Shown piece after piece: positions 63,043 through 64,000 of a stretch of 64,000 bases of DNA. The first letter of the stretch is position 1; every line of letters starts with the position of its first letter. The position numbers were made by a program, and so were the translations under genes. The stretch is from contig NC_059398.1 in the NCBI RefSeq assembly GCF_905220565.1, forward strand, positions 9,509,177 to 9,573,176, read 5' to 3'. This DNA comes from Melitaea cinxia (taxonomy: Eukaryota > Arthropoda > Insecta > Lepidoptera > Nymphalidae). The notes under the pieces were generated by a model. That model was not told where the DNA came from. It did not search any database and worked only from the letters and a program-made list of their open reading frames with translations.

Positions 63043-64000
63043 TCCTCAACTAAATTCGGTCTAGTTACTAGAAGCAATTATTAGCGTTGTGATTTTAACT
63101 ACATATTGTGTAGTTTGTGTGTTTACGACGTTTACGTGCTCAAAGAACGAAAAATATACAAAAAAAATTAATGCAAATAATAATGTAACTATCTCATACA
63201 TATACTACTATCAAGAAATGTGCTTAACAGCTCGACCTCAAACTACATAATATGTAGATAATGATTTCGTAATTGTGGCGTAGACTTCAGCACTCAAAAT
63301 CGAAATGTAATTATGTACTTCAGTTGAGTTTTAACAGATCTGTTGATTGTTATGGTGTTAATGAGTGGCTAATTATCAACATCGAAATGTAACTACGTAA
63401 ACAATTGTGAATCATATAATAAGTATTAAGTGTAAGGAAAGATATGTAACAGACTGAAATCTCATTTCTAGAAATTGGCCTATTATCCTATAAACTTATA
63501 AAGTATAAGGGTTACAGCGTAATTCACCACGCTGTTCCAATATGAGCTGATGAACATGTCTGTCATATCTCAGAATATATTCCGAATCATGCGGGTATCC
63601 TCATGACGTTTTTACCGCTGAACAAGTCATGAATTTTAATGTAATATTTAGTACTAACCAAACAATTTAGATTCGGATTTCAAGCTGCAAAAGCTTAGCA
63701 TTGTTTTATTTACTGAGCCGTATATTGCGAATTTCCCAGATTAATTTCTTAATACAATTTGTTTGCTTTTAATTACGAAATAACAATTATATTACACATT
63801 CCATGAATATTATAAATATTATTTTAAATTCTCTTACTTATTAGTTATTATGTTTCACATAAGTAATTGTTTTAGAAGATTTGTTGAGACTTAGGTAATC
63901 ATAGTTATCGAATGTTCTATTGTCTAAATTGAGTTTTAAAATAAATTCATAATCATAATAGTTTAGTAACTGCTACCAATGTAATTTATAATTATACGTT
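63043..64000 (+). other. Probable 3' UTR of the ine-like gene, with candidate poly(A) signal
   Basis: AT-rich non-coding sequence follows the TAG. A canonical AATAAA occurs at 63940-63945, which would give a 3' UTR of about 0.9 kb. No transposon ORF or tRNA was seen here. The end of the transcript is not proven by sequence alone. Confidence 0.4.

Overview
The window is nuclear DNA of an insect, most likely a moth or butterfly (Lepidoptera). It is AT-rich, has a long gene with GT-AG introns, and is packed with short dispersed repeats whose termini (for example '...CGCGGGCACAGCTAGT' and 'CGCGAACTTGTGGAGGCCTATGTCCAGCAGTGG') are familiar from lepidopteran genomes. There is no operon structure, CRISPR array or prokaryotic gene.

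One host gene dominates. Nine coding exons on the plus strand between 16767 and 63042 join in frame with consensus splice sites into a 725-residue, 12-transmembrane sodium/chloride-coupled transporter of the SLC6 family. It is best matched to inebriated (ine). Introns 1, 2 and 7 are 13.6, 17.3 and 10.0 kb and are filled with transposable elements; the other five are 76 to 1587 bp.

Upstream (1-16.4 kb) is a nest of mobile elements. (i) A Ginger-like cut-and-paste element (1365-5135) has a broken integrase gene of the KRBA2 type, ends built from arrays of short palindromes, and a 918-bp internal tandem duplication. (ii) A non-LTR retrotransposon on the minus strand (about 5200-12620) is split by (iii) a recent Ty3/gypsy LTR element (5500-8724) with near-identical LTRs and a 4-bp target duplication. 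(iv) There are SINEs and a degenerate mariner.

Inside the introns are a nearly intact mariner (23248-24542), a 5S rRNA-derived repeat (27993-28112), two opposite copies of a composite repeat (18.65-19.9 and 31.3-33.1 kb), an R1-clade LINE remnant (35.8-36.9 kb), a fragment of a retroelement nuclease-like protein (38.3-38.9 kb), a MITE (44.75-45.2 kb), a LINE 3' end with a 61-nt poly(T) run (49048-49425), a second deleted gypsy copy (53022-55733), and a near-complete LINE (55.8-58.8 kb) carrying one frameshift. Nearly every long ORF outside the transporter belongs to one of these elements and most are broken.

All assignments come from reading the sequence and from family knowledge. No database search was run. 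Copy counts, repeat names and the orthology of the transporter remain to be tested.
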